The position numbers and the translations under genes were made by a program. A stretch of DNA of 64,000 bases from JAYZQT01 sp036136335. Lineage in GTDB: Bacteria > Pseudomonadota > Alphaproteobacteria > MPNO01 > UBA830. Shown here piece by piece: positions 26,116 to 35,409 of this stretch; position 1 is the stretch's first letter, and each line of letters begins with the position of its first letter. The notes beneath the pieces are model-generated. The model was not told the origin of the DNA. It searched no databases and was given only the letters and a program-made list of their open reading frames with translations. The stretch spans positions 62,001 to 126,000 of the forward strand of contig JAYZQT010000007.1 of NCBI GenBank assembly GCA_036136335.1, given 5' to 3'.

Positions 26116-26940
26116 TTAATCTTCTATTCTTTCGGCAAGTACCAAGATGCTTGAAAACGCGCCGGCCGCCAGGCCCTGCGCCAGATTAACGGAGCGTTCC
26201 GCGAAATCTGCACCAGCGATCAACCCAACACCCAGTTTGCCACGCCGTGCCTGTTGATTGAGATTCTGGAAGGCAGAAACGGCATCAGCAGTAGTATCTT
26301 GCCAATCGAGTATGCGGAATCCTGCGGCCTCCATTGCTGACCGAACTTCCCCACCCGTTTCAACAAAACTGATGGATGGGTCTCGCGCCCAGGGTAATGG
26401 CCATCGAGTTTCACCACCCGCCCCCAGAATCACGTCAGAAGTCACAAATCGGCCACCGCTTCGCAGAACGCGCTGAACCTCGGCGTAAAACGCCGTTTTG
26501 TCGGCAATGTTCATCGATACGTTCTGGCTCCAGCCAATATCAAATGTATTATCGGCAAACGGCACGTCCAGAACATCTGCGAGCTCGAAACCTACCTGAT
26601 CAGCCATTCCGCAGCGGGCGCTCAGTATCTCGGCCAATTCAACATATTCCGGCGTCAAATCAATGCCAGTTACGTTACTGCCGTATTCGGCGACCAGAAA
26701 ACGTGCCGGGCCACCAACCCCACACCCAAAATCAACGATGGCATCACCTTTTTCGGGGGCTGCCAGGATAGCCTGCTCACGCGTCGCTGGAAGACCGCGG
26801 GTATGAAACTGATCAATCGCCACTAACTGGTCCCACGTCAAGGCATCGACATCGATCCCCTCACTCGACAACGCGGCTAACACATTTTCAGCCATTCCCG
26901 CCGAGCCGTAGTGGTCAGCAATAGCGCTGGTCTTCATCAA
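26116..26940 (-). CDS. Class I SAM-dependent methyltransferase
   Basis: A 274-residue methyltransferase with motif I VDFGCGVGGPARFL (about 71-84), the acidic end of beta-2 in VTGIDLTPEYVELA, motif II ADVLDVPFADNTFDIGWSQ and motif III LRSGGRFVTSDV. The pattern is closest to the UbiE and sarcosine/dimethylglycine N-methyltransferase type. Its ATG overlaps the stop of the upstream CoA-ligase gene in ATGA, so the two are translationally coupled and probably handle the same compound. It could methylate an N or O on an aromatic or amine substrate; which is not known. Confidence 0.9.
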   Translation of the reverse strand: MMKTSAIADHYGSAGMAENVLAALSSEGIDVDALTWDQLVAIDQFHTRGLPATREQAILAAPEKGDAIVDFGCGVGGPARFLVAEYGSNVTGIDLTPEYVELAEILSARCGMADQVGFELADVLDVPFADNTFDIGWSQNVSMNIADKTAFYAEVQRVLRSGGRFVTSDVILGAGGETRWPLPWARDPSISFVETGGEVRSAMEAAGFRILDWQDTTADAVSAFQNLNQQARRGKLGVGLIAGADFAERSVNLAQGLAAGAFSSILVLAERIED

Positions 26941-28580
26941 CCGCTCCCCTCTAAATGCGCCTGATCTCTCAATTCAGAACGCAGTATTTTGCCATTTATG
27001 GTTTTTGGCAAAGACGGTTGAAATGAAATTACACGTGGATACATATAAGGTGGCGCATTTAACTTCACGTGATCCTGAAGCGCCCTGACAAGTGCCTCCG
27101 ATTCTTCCATTTTATCCGTGGTGACTACGTAGGCCTTGACGATTGCCCCACGCACACCGGCCGGATCTGGCGCGGGTACGCAGGCACATTCCAGAACGGC
27201 ATCGTGTTGCATCAAAACGCTCTCGACTTGAACAGGTGAAATATTGTGGCCCGCCGAAATAATCATTTCGTCATAACGAGCGACATAGTGGAAATTTCCT
27301 TCCGGGTCTTTCCAGACGACATCCTGGAATACGTTCCAGCCATTGCGGACAACGGCCTCCTGATGATCAGGCTTTTTCCAATATACCGTGCCAGTGGGTC
27401 CGCGCGTCGCCAGTAGCCCCCGCTCTCCACCGGGCAACGGCTGAAACGTCTCAGGATCGAGAACTGCGACGTCATATCCTGGCACCGCTCGTCCAAGAGT
27501 AGACGCATCCGGCAGTTCACCCGGTCGCGTCGAAGTGACGAAACAGTGCAAAACCTCGGTGGTACCGATAAACTGTTCGAGGGGCACCCCAGTCACCTCA
27601 TGCCAGAAACGCTCCACTTCCTCTGTTAGTGGCTCACCACCCGTCATCGGGTGAACCAGTGACGAAATATCAGCCCCAGTGTCACGTATCAGCCGCGCCA
27701 GCACGTTATAGTAGGACACGACCCCAGCGAATATTGTTACGCCGTACTCAATTATCTGTTTTAACGCGAGTTCCGGTGATTTGTCCGGTTCGAGGATCGC
27801 CGCGTGGCCGAGCCGCAAAGGAAAGTACACGAACATTCCAAAGCCAAGTGCGAATGCTATGGATGGTGGGCCGCCGAAAACATCATCTGGAGCTGGAGCA
27901 AGACAGTAACGCCAATATGTATCACTGATCGCAAGCATGTCACGATGGCAATGGCTGGTTCCCTTCGGTTTTCCTGTACTACCGGAGGTGTAGAGCAAAA
28001 GACATAGTTCCTCCGCATGGGTATCAACGTATTTCGCCTCGACATCGGCGGCAGGTAGGTAATCTACAAAGTTCCGGCAACGTCCTTCCGGGTCTGACGG
28101 AAGCGCTATTACTTCTGTTCTTCCACCCCGTGCGAAATTTACGGGTAGTGCTTCGATCAACAGTTCTGGGGCAGAGATAAGCAGGGTGGCATCCGCATCT
28201 TCAGCCCGATAAACAAGATCGTCAGCACGAAGCTGGATATAGGTTGGCACCGCGATTGCTCCTATTGCCTGAACAGCAAGCAACGTTACAACAAGATCAA
28301 TCGTATCCGGTATCCGCAGAATTACTGGATCACCAGGCCTGATTCCCAAAAACCGCAGTGCCGCGGCCGAACGATGGACAGATTTAGAAACATCCGCGAA
28401 TGTATAGGCGTGTCCTCCGGAATAATAAACGACACGATCAGACCATCCGGCCTCTTCCGCCCCCTCTAGAACCGTTTTGACTGAGTTTAAACGCTTCGGG
28501 TAAATCAGTTCGGGAAGATCAAATTTCAGTGTTGGCCTAGCGTGTTCCGGCGCAATATCGGCATATTTGCGAATAGACAT
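26937..28580 (-). CDS. Acyl-CoA ligase, 2-aminobenzoate/benzoate-CoA-ligase-like
   Basis: A 547-residue ANL-family ligase that activates an aromatic or related acid to the CoA thioester. The P-loop YTSGSTGKPKG spans about 197-207 with K206; IGTTEVLHCF, the hinge region YDEMIISAGHNISPVQVE, and catalytic lysine in KTINGKILRSEL are present. The N-terminal region (FDLPELIYPKRLNSV) and the IGTTE motif resemble 2-aminobenzoate- and benzoate-CoA ligases. Preceded by a 226-base gap shared with the divergent Dabb gene. Overlap with the methyltransferase suggests joint processing of an aminobenzoate-like compound (inference). Confidence 0.87.
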   Translation of the reverse strand: MSIRKYADIAPEHARPTLKFDLPELIYPKRLNSVKTVLEGAEEAGWSDRVVYYSGGHAYTFADVSKSVHRSAAALRFLGIRPGDPVILRIPDTIDLVVTLLAVQAIGAIAVPTYIQLRADDLVYRAEDADATLLISAPELLIEALPVNFARGGRTEVIALPSDPEGRCRNFVDYLPAADVEAKYVDTHAEELCLLLYTSGSTGKPKGTSHCHRDMLAISDTYWRYCLAPAPDDVFGGPPSIAFALGFGMFVYFPLRLGHAAILEPDKSPELALKQIIEYGVTIFAGVVSYYNVLARLIRDTGADISSLVHPMTGGEPLTEEVERFWHEVTGVPLEQFIGTTEVLHCFVTSTRPGELPDASTLGRAVPGYDVAVLDPETFQPLPGGERGLLATRGPTGTVYWKKPDHQEAVVRNGWNVFQDVVWKDPEGNFHYVARYDEMIISAGHNISPVQVESVLMQHDAVLECACVPAPDPAGVRGAIVKAYVVTTDKMEESEALVRALQDHVKLNAPPYMYPRVISFQPSLPKTINGKILRSELRDQAHLEGSG

Positions 28581-28806
28581 TTCATCAGTTTCTTATCAGG
28601 CAAAATACAGTATTGGCAATGCACTTCATCTGACCCAACTGAAGGGCAGAGCTAATGACAGATAAAAATCGATCACTTGGTTCTTCAAACCTCCCAGATA
28701 CATTGTACTCTGCCACAGTTCCTCCCCATTCGAACAAGTGGAATTCTTGTTATATGTAGGCTAACTATGCACGATCCAGTTACAATAGCGTTGAAGGAGT
28801 TAACGG

Positions 28807-29103
28807 ATGACTGTGCAGCACGTTTTAATGCTCGAATTTAAAGACGGCATCGATAATGAAGCAAAGATAAATTCGCTAAAAGCGGTAGAGGGTCTAGAAG
28901 ACAAGATCGACGGAGTTGAACAGATTCATTCTGGTGAAGATTTTTCGGGGCGCGGTGGAAATTTTACGCACTCTATCATTGTTACAATGCGGGACCGGGA
29001 CGTGCTGGCAGCATATGGCCCACATCCTGCGCATAAGGAAGTTCAGGCTATTCTCGGCCCAATCGTTGAAAAACTCTGTGTAATCGATTTCGAAACAACC
29101 TGA
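28807..29103 (+). CDS. Dabb (stress-responsive A/B barrel) domain protein
   Basis: A 98-residue single Dabb domain, starting VQHVLMLEFKDGIDN and containing YGPHPAHKEVQAILGPIVEK, the typical conserved histidine region. Dabb proteins form dimeric ferredoxin-like barrels; some are cyclases or isomerases in aromatic or polyketide metabolism, others stress proteins. AAGGAG precedes the ATG. It heads a plus-strand group with an MFS transporter and a carboxymuconolactone-decarboxylase-like gene, which favours a catabolic role. No catalytic residues can be named. Confidence 0.83.
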   Translation: MTVQHVLMLEFKDGIDNEAKINSLKAVEGLEDKIDGVEQIHSGEDFSGRGGNFTHSIIVTMRDRDVLAAYGPHPAHKEVQAILGPIVEKLCVIDFETT

Positions 29104-29159
29104 GTAACATTGTTCTCGATGAATTTTCTTTACTGGCGGCCTGACGGGCTCATACCGGA

Positions 29160-30440
29160 ATGACAGCAGCGAACCCGGGTCAACCGGCTACACCGGACCG
29201 GCGCTCATATGCAGCATTGCGTTTTCCAGCATCGCGGAACTACCTCTTGGGTGCCGCGCTCGCCATGATGGCGGACAGCGTCGAGCATGTCGTCAGTTAC
29301 TGGATAATTTTTGAGAAATTTCAGTCTCCTTCTCTTGCGGGCTTTGCTGTAATTGCTCATTGGGTACCTTTCCTTCTATGCTCATTTTGGGCGGGCGCAC
29401 TCGCTGATCGGTATGACCCACGCCGCATAATTCAGATTGGTATGGGGCTTTTCATGCTGGTCTCGCTGGGGTGGGGAATCCTTTTGGCAACGGATACCCT
29501 GGAAAAATGGCACGCCGTAATTCTATTGATTGTTCACGGGCTTGCCGGAGTTCTCTGGGCGCCAGCGGGTCAAATTCTTGTTCATGATGTTGTCGGCGGA
29601 CGGCAGCTTCAAAGTGCGATCCGGCTCCTTGCCACATCACGCACCCTCGGTTTGCTGCTTGGACCAGCGGTTGGTGGGGGGCTGCTGCTTATCGTGGGCC
29701 CAACTATTGGTATTTTCATCAATGTTTTGATTTATCTTCCTCTTACCCTCTGGTTAATCAACAACCCCAAGACAATTAATACAGATCGCGAGACCTCCGG
29801 TTCTCCCATTTCCAGTTTTCGCGATATGGTTGACAGTATCCGCCAAATATCTGGCATCCCGGTGGTATTTGCCATGTCATTTCTGGCCGGGCTAGCGGCA
29901 TTTTTCGTCGGAAATGCGCACGAACCACAAATGCCCGAATTTGCACGTGATCTTGGCTATGGCGGCGAGGGTTTTTATTACAGCCTCCTTCTTGCAGCCA
30001 ACGCGATCGGAGCCCTGACTGCAGGAATTGTGCTTGAAGCCGGCAGTCTTTTGCAGGCAAAGACGCGAACTTCTTTTATACTTGGTGTTTTATGGGCATG
30101 CGCAATTTTCGGCTTTGCGATATCGCAAAGCTACGTCCTCGCATTTTGTCTATTGATCTGTGCAGGCTTTCTGGATCTTTCATTCAACTCCATGACGCGG
30201 ACGCTGGCCCAGCTTCATTCGCCGCCTGAAATTCGCGGGCGCGCTATCGGGTTATTTAACGTTGGGAGCCTCGGCTGCCGTGCCTTCAGTGGGTTTACCG
30301 TCGGTTTTGGCGGCGGAATGATTGGTATTCAATGGTCGTTGGGCGTGAGTGCCCTGGTGCTCTTTATCTGTATGGTCGCGCTATTTTTCTGGGCTCGGGG
30401 ACGGGACGTCTTGGCCGCGGGTCTGGCCTTGAAAGAATAA
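29160..30440 (+). CDS. MFS transporter (drug/siderophore-exporter-like, DHA3 type)
   Basis: A 426-residue major facilitator with 12 predicted membrane segments and the loop motif GALADRYDPRR between segments 2 and 3. Segments such as GVLWAPAGQILVHDVV, LLGPAVGGGLLL and LQSAIRLLATSRT fit the MFS_3/EntS-like exporters. It probably exports a small molecule by proton antiport; the neighbouring catabolic genes could also imply export of an intermediate. The ATG at 29160 follows a weak GG. Substrate unknown. Confidence 0.88.
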   Translation: MTAANPGQPATPDRRSYAALRFPASRNYLLGAALAMMADSVEHVVSYWIIFEKFQSPSLAGFAVIAHWVPFLLCSFWAGALADRYDPRRIIQIGMGLFMLVSLGWGILLATDTLEKWHAVILLIVHGLAGVLWAPAGQILVHDVVGGRQLQSAIRLLATSRTLGLLLGPAVGGGLLLIVGPTIGIFINVLIYLPLTLWLINNPKTINTDRETSGSPISSFRDMVDSIRQISGIPVVFAMSFLAGLAAFFVGNAHEPQMPEFARDLGYGGEGFYYSLLLAANAIGALTAGIVLEAGSLLQAKTRTSFILGVLWACAIFGFAISQSYVLAFCLLICAGFLDLSFNSMTRTLAQLHSPPEIRGRAIGLFNVGSLGCRAFSGFTVGFGGGMIGIQWSLGVSALVLFICMVALFFWARGRDVLAAGLALKE

Positions 30441-30537
30441 GAGGTCACGGGACTTGACGTAATGCTCTGGGACAACCGATCCTGCCCACTGTACCATTGA
30501 ACAGAGGGTATAACCCTGGATTACAAAGGGTAAAATA

Positions 30538-31302
30538 ATGAGCAGACAATCCACGATCAAAAGAGGGGCCGAACACAGACGCTCCCTTGGACAGCCGGAT
30601 GATGGCCCGGAACTAAAAGCCCCGTCCTACCAGAATTACGTTGATGAATTCTATCATGGAACCATTGGTATCCGGAATGTACTCTCGATGGAAGATCGGC
30701 TGATTCCGGCATTGACTGCGGTTTGTTATCGTGGCGCTGAAAGGGCAACGAGACGCCTAACCGGGACCGCGCTCGAAAACAATCTGGCCCCGCGCGCAAT
30801 TGTTGAAATTTTTGTGCAATCCATACTGTATAGCGGCCTGCCTCGGGCTGAAGAGGCCATTGAAATTGCGAACGCTGTCTTTGTTGAACGCGGTATTGAA
30901 CTACCTGAAGACCCTCCGGATAACCGCACAGTTAATGACCTGGATGTCGAAGCGGCAAGAGTGATGGAGACGCTGCACGGGGCTCGACAGTCCAATGGTT
31001 ATGATTCTCCGGATAACCCCGTCACGTTTGCACTTTACCAGGGTGCGGTCCGTCATGGTTACGGTAACCTGTGGGTACGGCGAGGCCTCGATCTTCGCCA
31101 AAGGATGATATGCGCAATTGCGGGGTTCACGGTACTGGGACTGCACAATTCCCTTCTCAAGTTTTCCATATCAGCACGGAACGTCGGACTGACCAATGAA
31201 GAGATAGCAGAAGCGGCCATCCAGACGGCGCCATGGAACAGCCTACCAGTCGCGTTGACCGCTCTGACAATCATAAGTGAAGCTCAGGCAGAGATTGGTT
31301 GA
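30538..31302 (+). CDS. Carboxymuconolactone decarboxylase (CMD) family protein, two-domain
   Basis: A 254-residue protein with two CMD-type helical repeats: the first ends with ENNLAPRAIVEIFVQSILYSGLPRAEEAIEIA and the second with RQRMICAIAGFTVLGLHNSLLKF, AARNVGLTNEEIAEAAIQTA-like. It lacks the CxxC of AhpD peroxidases, so it is of the gamma-carboxymuconolactone decarboxylase type, with a lyase-like or unknown role in aromatic breakdown. AAGGG lies upstream of the ATG. It ends the plus-strand group started by the Dabb gene, and converges on the second molybdenum hydroxylase operon. Confidence 0.85.
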   Translation: MSRQSTIKRGAEHRRSLGQPDDGPELKAPSYQNYVDEFYHGTIGIRNVLSMEDRLIPALTAVCYRGAERATRRLTGTALENNLAPRAIVEIFVQSILYSGLPRAEEAIEIANAVFVERGIELPEDPPDNRTVNDLDVEAARVMETLHGARQSNGYDSPDNPVTFALYQGAVRHGYGNLWVRRGLDLRQRMICAIAGFTVLGLHNSLLKFSISARNVGLTNEEIAEAAIQTAPWNSLPVALTALTIISEAQAEIG

Positions 31303-31574
31303 GAGGGCGAGCCCCCATAGGGTTAGGCGATAAGCGAGATCAACATCTCCATTTGAACGGTGATAGGATCAAAAACAAAAAAGCCCTCACTCTAATACGT
31401 GATCGTCAAAAACGACGGTTTTCCACATGCAATTTTATTGTAATGGTGCTGTCTGCCAGATTTCACACATCCAAAACTGGAGCCAGCCACATTATGATGA
31501 CCGCGCACCAGGGGGCCACGTGTGGTTGCTATTTAGGGCAGAGCCGAAAGAACAGGCACAGCTCGCGGGTGCTT

Positions 31575-33944
31575 CTACCCCTGGGCCGAGGCAATCACAT
31601 CAAGAATGTGCTCTGGAGTGAATGGTTGTTTGGACACCTGCGCTCCAAGTGGGCGCAACGCGTCGTTGACCGCGCACCAAAGTGTGGCGATTGCACCGAT
31701 TGTCCCACTTTCCCCAATGCCGTTTGCCCCCAGCTCAGTCTCAGCTAGCGGCGTTTCCACGTGTGCTATTTTGATATCGGGCATTTCTGTAGCCATTGGC
31801 AACAGATAGTCTGCAAGGTTCGCATTGAGGAGCTGCCCGGTTTCGTCGTATTGGCAATGTTCGTAAAGCGCATTACCGATGCCCTGTATGACACCGCCGC
31901 GCAACTGTTCATCAACCAGAAGTGGATTGATTACCCGGCCGCAGTCATCCGCGACCCACCAGCCGAGCAACTTTATAAAGCCCGTTTCAATATCCACTTC
32001 GACATGGGCCCCCTGAACACCATTCGCAACACAATAGGGCATATCTGGAACATAATGACGGGTGACCATGAGTTCGGGTTGGACCCCCGCAGGTAGAGTA
32101 TCCTGTCGGAAGTATCCGACCGCAGCAAGCTCCGCAAGACCCATCCGCGCCTCACCACTTTCAGCATCACGAACCTCACCCCCTGCCAGATCAAGCGCAT
32201 CGGGCGTGGTCTGCAAGATGGACGAGGCAAGAAAAAGAATGTTTTGTTTTAACGCCTTGCCGGCCTTTAGGGCAGCCTCACCACCCACGGCCATGCCACG
32301 GGATGCCCATGCGCCTCCACCATAGGGGGTAGTGGCACTGTCGCCGGATATCAGGTCGATTTGATTCAGCCCGATACCAAGTTGATCAGCTACGATTTGC
32401 GCTATACCAGTCAAGGTTCCCTGTCCCTGGTCGGTTACACTGGTAAGACACCGCACCATACCTGACGGCTCAAGCTTTACGGTACACCCATCCTGTGTCG
32501 AGACTCTGGCACCTGACGGGCCGTAATAGGTAGGGCCAAAAGCGGCGGCTTCTATAAAGGTAGCGATGCCCAATCCACGGTAGACACCTCTTGAACGTTG
32601 GTCGACCTGTTCAGTCCTCAAGACCTCGTAGTTCATAAGCTTAGCGCATGCATCGAGACACTGGTGCAGCGACATGTGGGAAGCCGAATACCCACCAACC
32701 GTAACCAGTGGATAATCTTCTTTCTTGTGAAAGTTACGCCGCCGGAAATCTACCGGATCAATCCCGGCTTTCGCTGCGGCCTGATCAACCAGTACTTCGG
32801 TTACAGCGCACCCGATTGGGACGCCGACCCCCCGGAACATGCCAACGATGCCTTTGTTGACGTACGCAACGCGAGTACGCGCATGGTAGTCACCCAATGC
32901 ATATGGGGCGCCTGCGCAAGTAATAGCCATGAGGCCCTCAGCAAGACCAAAACGAATATAAGCAGTGTACGGCCCGACTGAGAGGATGTTTTCAAAACCC
33001 ATGGAAGTAATCAATCCATCCTTCCCAACCCCCATTCTGGCGCTGCAGAGATGGTCCCGGGTTTGACAGTCGGCGACGAAGGACTCCAGTCGATCAGCAG
33101 TAAACTTGACTGGCCGACCCAACAGTTTCGCAACAGCTGCTACCGCCAACTCTTCGCCATGGACATTGATTTTCAGACCAAAACCCCCGCCGATGTCGGG
33201 GGTAATTACCCTGACCCTGTGTTCGGGCACCCCGAGATGGCGCGAAAACACATCCTGCATCTGGTAAGGCGACTGATGGGAATGATGTACCGTCAATCTT
33301 TCCTCTGCGCGATCCCAGTCCGCTATAATTGCCCGACCCTCAAGGGTGACTGCCGTGTGGCGACCAAATTCGAATTCCTGTTCCACAAGAAATGTGGCCC
33401 TATCCAGAGCCCCATTGGCGTTCCCTTTGTCGATGGTGTGCTGAAAACACAGATTGTCACCCAGCTCAGCATGGATGGGAGGAGCATCCGGTGCCAGTGC
33501 GGCAATCATATCCGTGACGGCCGGCACCTCTGTCCAGTTAACGGAAACCAGATCCACTGCGTCTTCTGCCTGCGCCCGCGTCTCGGCAACCACAGCTGCT
33601 ATGGGTTCCCCCTGGTAAAACGCATGATTAATCGCAATTGGATACTGGGGAGCAGATTTGTGGCCCGGCCGGTTCGCAGCAACTGACACCATTGGCTCAC
33701 ACACCTCCACAACGTCAGTGCCCGTCACAATGGAAACAACACCAGGTGCCATTTGCGCAGCCTCCGTATCAATCTCATTTATAAGTGCATTGCCATAGGG
33801 GCTGCGGACAAATGCAATGTGCAACATGCGCGGCAAGGAAATATCATCAGTGTAGTTACCCCGCCCGTGGATAAGCCGGCGCACGTTGGGCCGGGGTACC
33901 GACCTCCCAACAAGAGGGCCAGAATGGATTTCTTCTGCCACCAT
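31575..33944 (-). CDS. Molybdopterin-binding large subunit of a second xanthine-dehydrogenase-type enzyme
   Basis: A 789-residue paralog of the large subunit at 22.2 kb. I start it at the ATG at 33944 (MVAEEIHSGPLVG), which overlaps the small-subunit stop by one base; the frame is open 24 codons further upstream inside that gene. Molybdopterin motifs are GGGFGLKINVHGEE, DQGQGTLTGIAQI and PYGGGAWASRG, and the catalytic glutamate is in GIGESGTIGAIA. The loop at about 369-378 is MFRGVGVPIG, nearer the xanthine-oxidase FRGFGGP than its paralog but distinct from CO dehydrogenase. The C-terminal portions of the two paralogs are very alike by eye. No FAD subunit accompanies it. Confidence 0.93.
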   Translation of the reverse strand: MVAEEIHSGPLVGRSVPRPNVRRLIHGRGNYTDDISLPRMLHIAFVRSPYGNALINEIDTEAAQMAPGVVSIVTGTDVVEVCEPMVSVAANRPGHKSAPQYPIAINHAFYQGEPIAAVVAETRAQAEDAVDLVSVNWTEVPAVTDMIAALAPDAPPIHAELGDNLCFQHTIDKGNANGALDRATFLVEQEFEFGRHTAVTLEGRAIIADWDRAEERLTVHHSHQSPYQMQDVFSRHLGVPEHRVRVITPDIGGGFGLKINVHGEELAVAAVAKLLGRPVKFTADRLESFVADCQTRDHLCSARMGVGKDGLITSMGFENILSVGPYTAYIRFGLAEGLMAITCAGAPYALGDYHARTRVAYVNKGIVGMFRGVGVPIGCAVTEVLVDQAAAKAGIDPVDFRRRNFHKKEDYPLVTVGGYSASHMSLHQCLDACAKLMNYEVLRTEQVDQRSRGVYRGLGIATFIEAAAFGPTYYGPSGARVSTQDGCTVKLEPSGMVRCLTSVTDQGQGTLTGIAQIVADQLGIGLNQIDLISGDSATTPYGGGAWASRGMAVGGEAALKAGKALKQNILFLASSILQTTPDALDLAGGEVRDAESGEARMGLAELAAVGYFRQDTLPAGVQPELMVTRHYVPDMPYCVANGVQGAHVEVDIETGFIKLLGWWVADDCGRVINPLLVDEQLRGGVIQGIGNALYEHCQYDETGQLLNANLADYLLPMATEMPDIKIAHVETPLAETELGANGIGESGTIGAIATLWCAVNDALRPLGAQVSKQPFTPEHILDVIASAQG

Positions 33945-34426
33945 CAAGCCTCCGCCCTCAACTTGATTGTCGCATCCACGGCATCCACGATGGCCTGATA
34001 ACCTGTGCAACGGCACAAATTTCCCGACAGGTAATCACGAATTTCATGGCGGTTTGGTTTGCCGCCTGCGGCAATCAACTCGGCGGATGTAATCAACATG
34101 CCGGGCGTGCAATAACCGCACTGCGCGGCATTGCGCTCTTCAAATTCGCGCTGGAGGTCGGCAACTTCACCACTGTCGGACAATCCTTCGATTGTCAGGA
34201 TTTCAAACCCATCTGCCTGAGCCGCCAGTAGCAGGCACCCGCGGATTACCACACCATCAACGCGGACCGAGCATGCACCGCACACGCCGTGCTCACAAGC
34301 AAGGTGGGTACCGGTAAGGTTCAGGTCCAAACGCAGAAAATCAACAAGATGTCGTCTGACCGGAACGACACAACTAACTGACTCACCATTTACAGTAAGC
34401 GAAATTTTAACGGTTTCTTCAGACAT
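33944..34426 (-). CDS. Xanthine-dehydrogenase-family [2Fe-2S] subunit (second set)
   Basis: A 160-residue [2Fe-2S] subunit, same length as its paralog at 21.6 kb. Both cluster motifs are present: ACEHGVCGACSVRVDG with RGC, and QCGYCTPGM with NLCRCTGY. Start is taken at the ATG at 34426 (MSEETVKIS); the frame is open 41 residues upstream but that leader is unlike any relative. It lies divergent from the cupin gene and overlaps the large-subunit start by one base. Confidence 0.94.
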   Translation of the reverse strand: MSEETVKISLTVNGESVSCVVPVRRHLVDFLRLDLNLTGTHLACEHGVCGACSVRVDGVVIRGCLLLAAQADGFEILTIEGLSDSGEVADLQREFEERNAAQCGYCTPGMLITSAELIAAGGKPNRHEIRDYLSGNLCRCTGYQAIVDAVDATIKLRAEA

Positions 34427-34671
34427 CACCACATTGTTACACCGCGACAGCGCAAGGGAAAGATCTGGACGTACTGATATTCCATAAATAATTAAACACC
34501 AGGATAGCGGATAACTCCGGCATTCGTTCTGCAAACCAGAAGGGCACAAATTTGCTCATGTTAAACAATTTATTTTAGCAGGTAGCTCAACTCGCGATTT
34601 TACAAATAAATGACTCAGCCTTCGCCACGCTTTCAATTAAAGTAGCAGACCGAACACGTACGGAGGGAAAG

Positions 34672-35274
34672 ATGAACACACCTGCTGATGGTAATATTGC
34701 GTCGCTTCCAAAACCCGATGCAGAATCAAAAAATGCTCGCGTCATAACGGCGGACGAATATTTTCAGCGGGTCCGTCATACGCATGTTCGTGGTTGCAAG
34801 TGGGACGGGGATGACTGGAAAACACTACTGGAAGAACTTGGCAAGGATCCCATCCGTCACGCGGAACGCCGATTTGTTGCCCTTGTCAACGAAGATCATA
34901 GCGACCTCGCTGGCGCATCTCCTGGAGTTTTTATCGGGATTCAAATGGTTCATCCCGGCGAACATGTGCCAAATCATCGACATAATTCGGTCGCCATATA
35001 TCACTATCTACAGGGTACGGGCGCAACGACGGTCGAAGGTCAAAGATACGAATTCAAACCGGGTGATACAATCGTATGCCCAGCGTGGGCCTATCATGAA
35101 CACGAAGCCACTGGCAATGAGGATGTCATCATGTATGTGGTTCAGGACATGCCTGATATGGCTGCCAAACGAACCCTGTTCTTCGAAGAACCAGTCGGTG
35201 TCGAAAATGTTCGACACATGGTGCAGGGCACTAGTAAATCGTGGAGCGCAACACGAGATCCTGACGTAGAATAA
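34672..35274 (+). CDS. Cupin-domain protein, gentisate-dioxygenase-like
   Basis: A 200-residue protein with one cupin fold. Motif 1 is HPGEHVPNHRHNSVAIYHYL with metal-ligand histidines H102 and H104, and motif 2 ends PAWAYHEHEA with H142 and H144. The sequence around it is like one half of gentisate 1,2-dioxygenase-type bicupins. It could be a small ring-cleaving dioxygenase, an isomerase or a ligand-binding cupin. A GGAGG site precedes the ATG. It is divergent from the second molybdenum hydroxylase operon with a 245-base gap, and may share control with it. Confidence 0.85.
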   Translation: MNTPADGNIASLPKPDAESKNARVITADEYFQRVRHTHVRGCKWDGDDWKTLLEELGKDPIRHAERRFVALVNEDHSDLAGASPGVFIGIQMVHPGEHVPNHRHNSVAIYHYLQGTGATTVEGQRYEFKPGDTIVCPAWAYHEHEATGNEDVIMYVVQDMPDMAAKRTLFFEEPVGVENVRHMVQGTSKSWSATRDPDVE

Positions 35275-35355
35275 CGAGAGTAAGCTGGAGCAACCTTTTT
35301 ACCGCCGATTGAAATGCTGGTGTAAAGGACGGGGAGTGCGCCTGCTATCCTTCCC

Positions 35356-35396
35356 GGGATACAAACGAATGATACAAAGTCGCGATCGTTTGTCCC
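35356..35396. repeat. Imperfect inverted repeat between convergent genes
   Basis: GGGATACAAACGA at 35356-35368 pairs with TCGTTTGTCCC at 35386-35396, giving 11 base pairs with a two-base bulge and a 17-base loop. It sits just beyond the end of the minus-strand transporter gene and after the cupin gene, where a shared transcription end would be expected. No T-run follows on either strand, so it is not called a terminator. Confidence 0.35.
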
Positions 35397-35409
35397 CCAA
35401 ATTCGTCAA

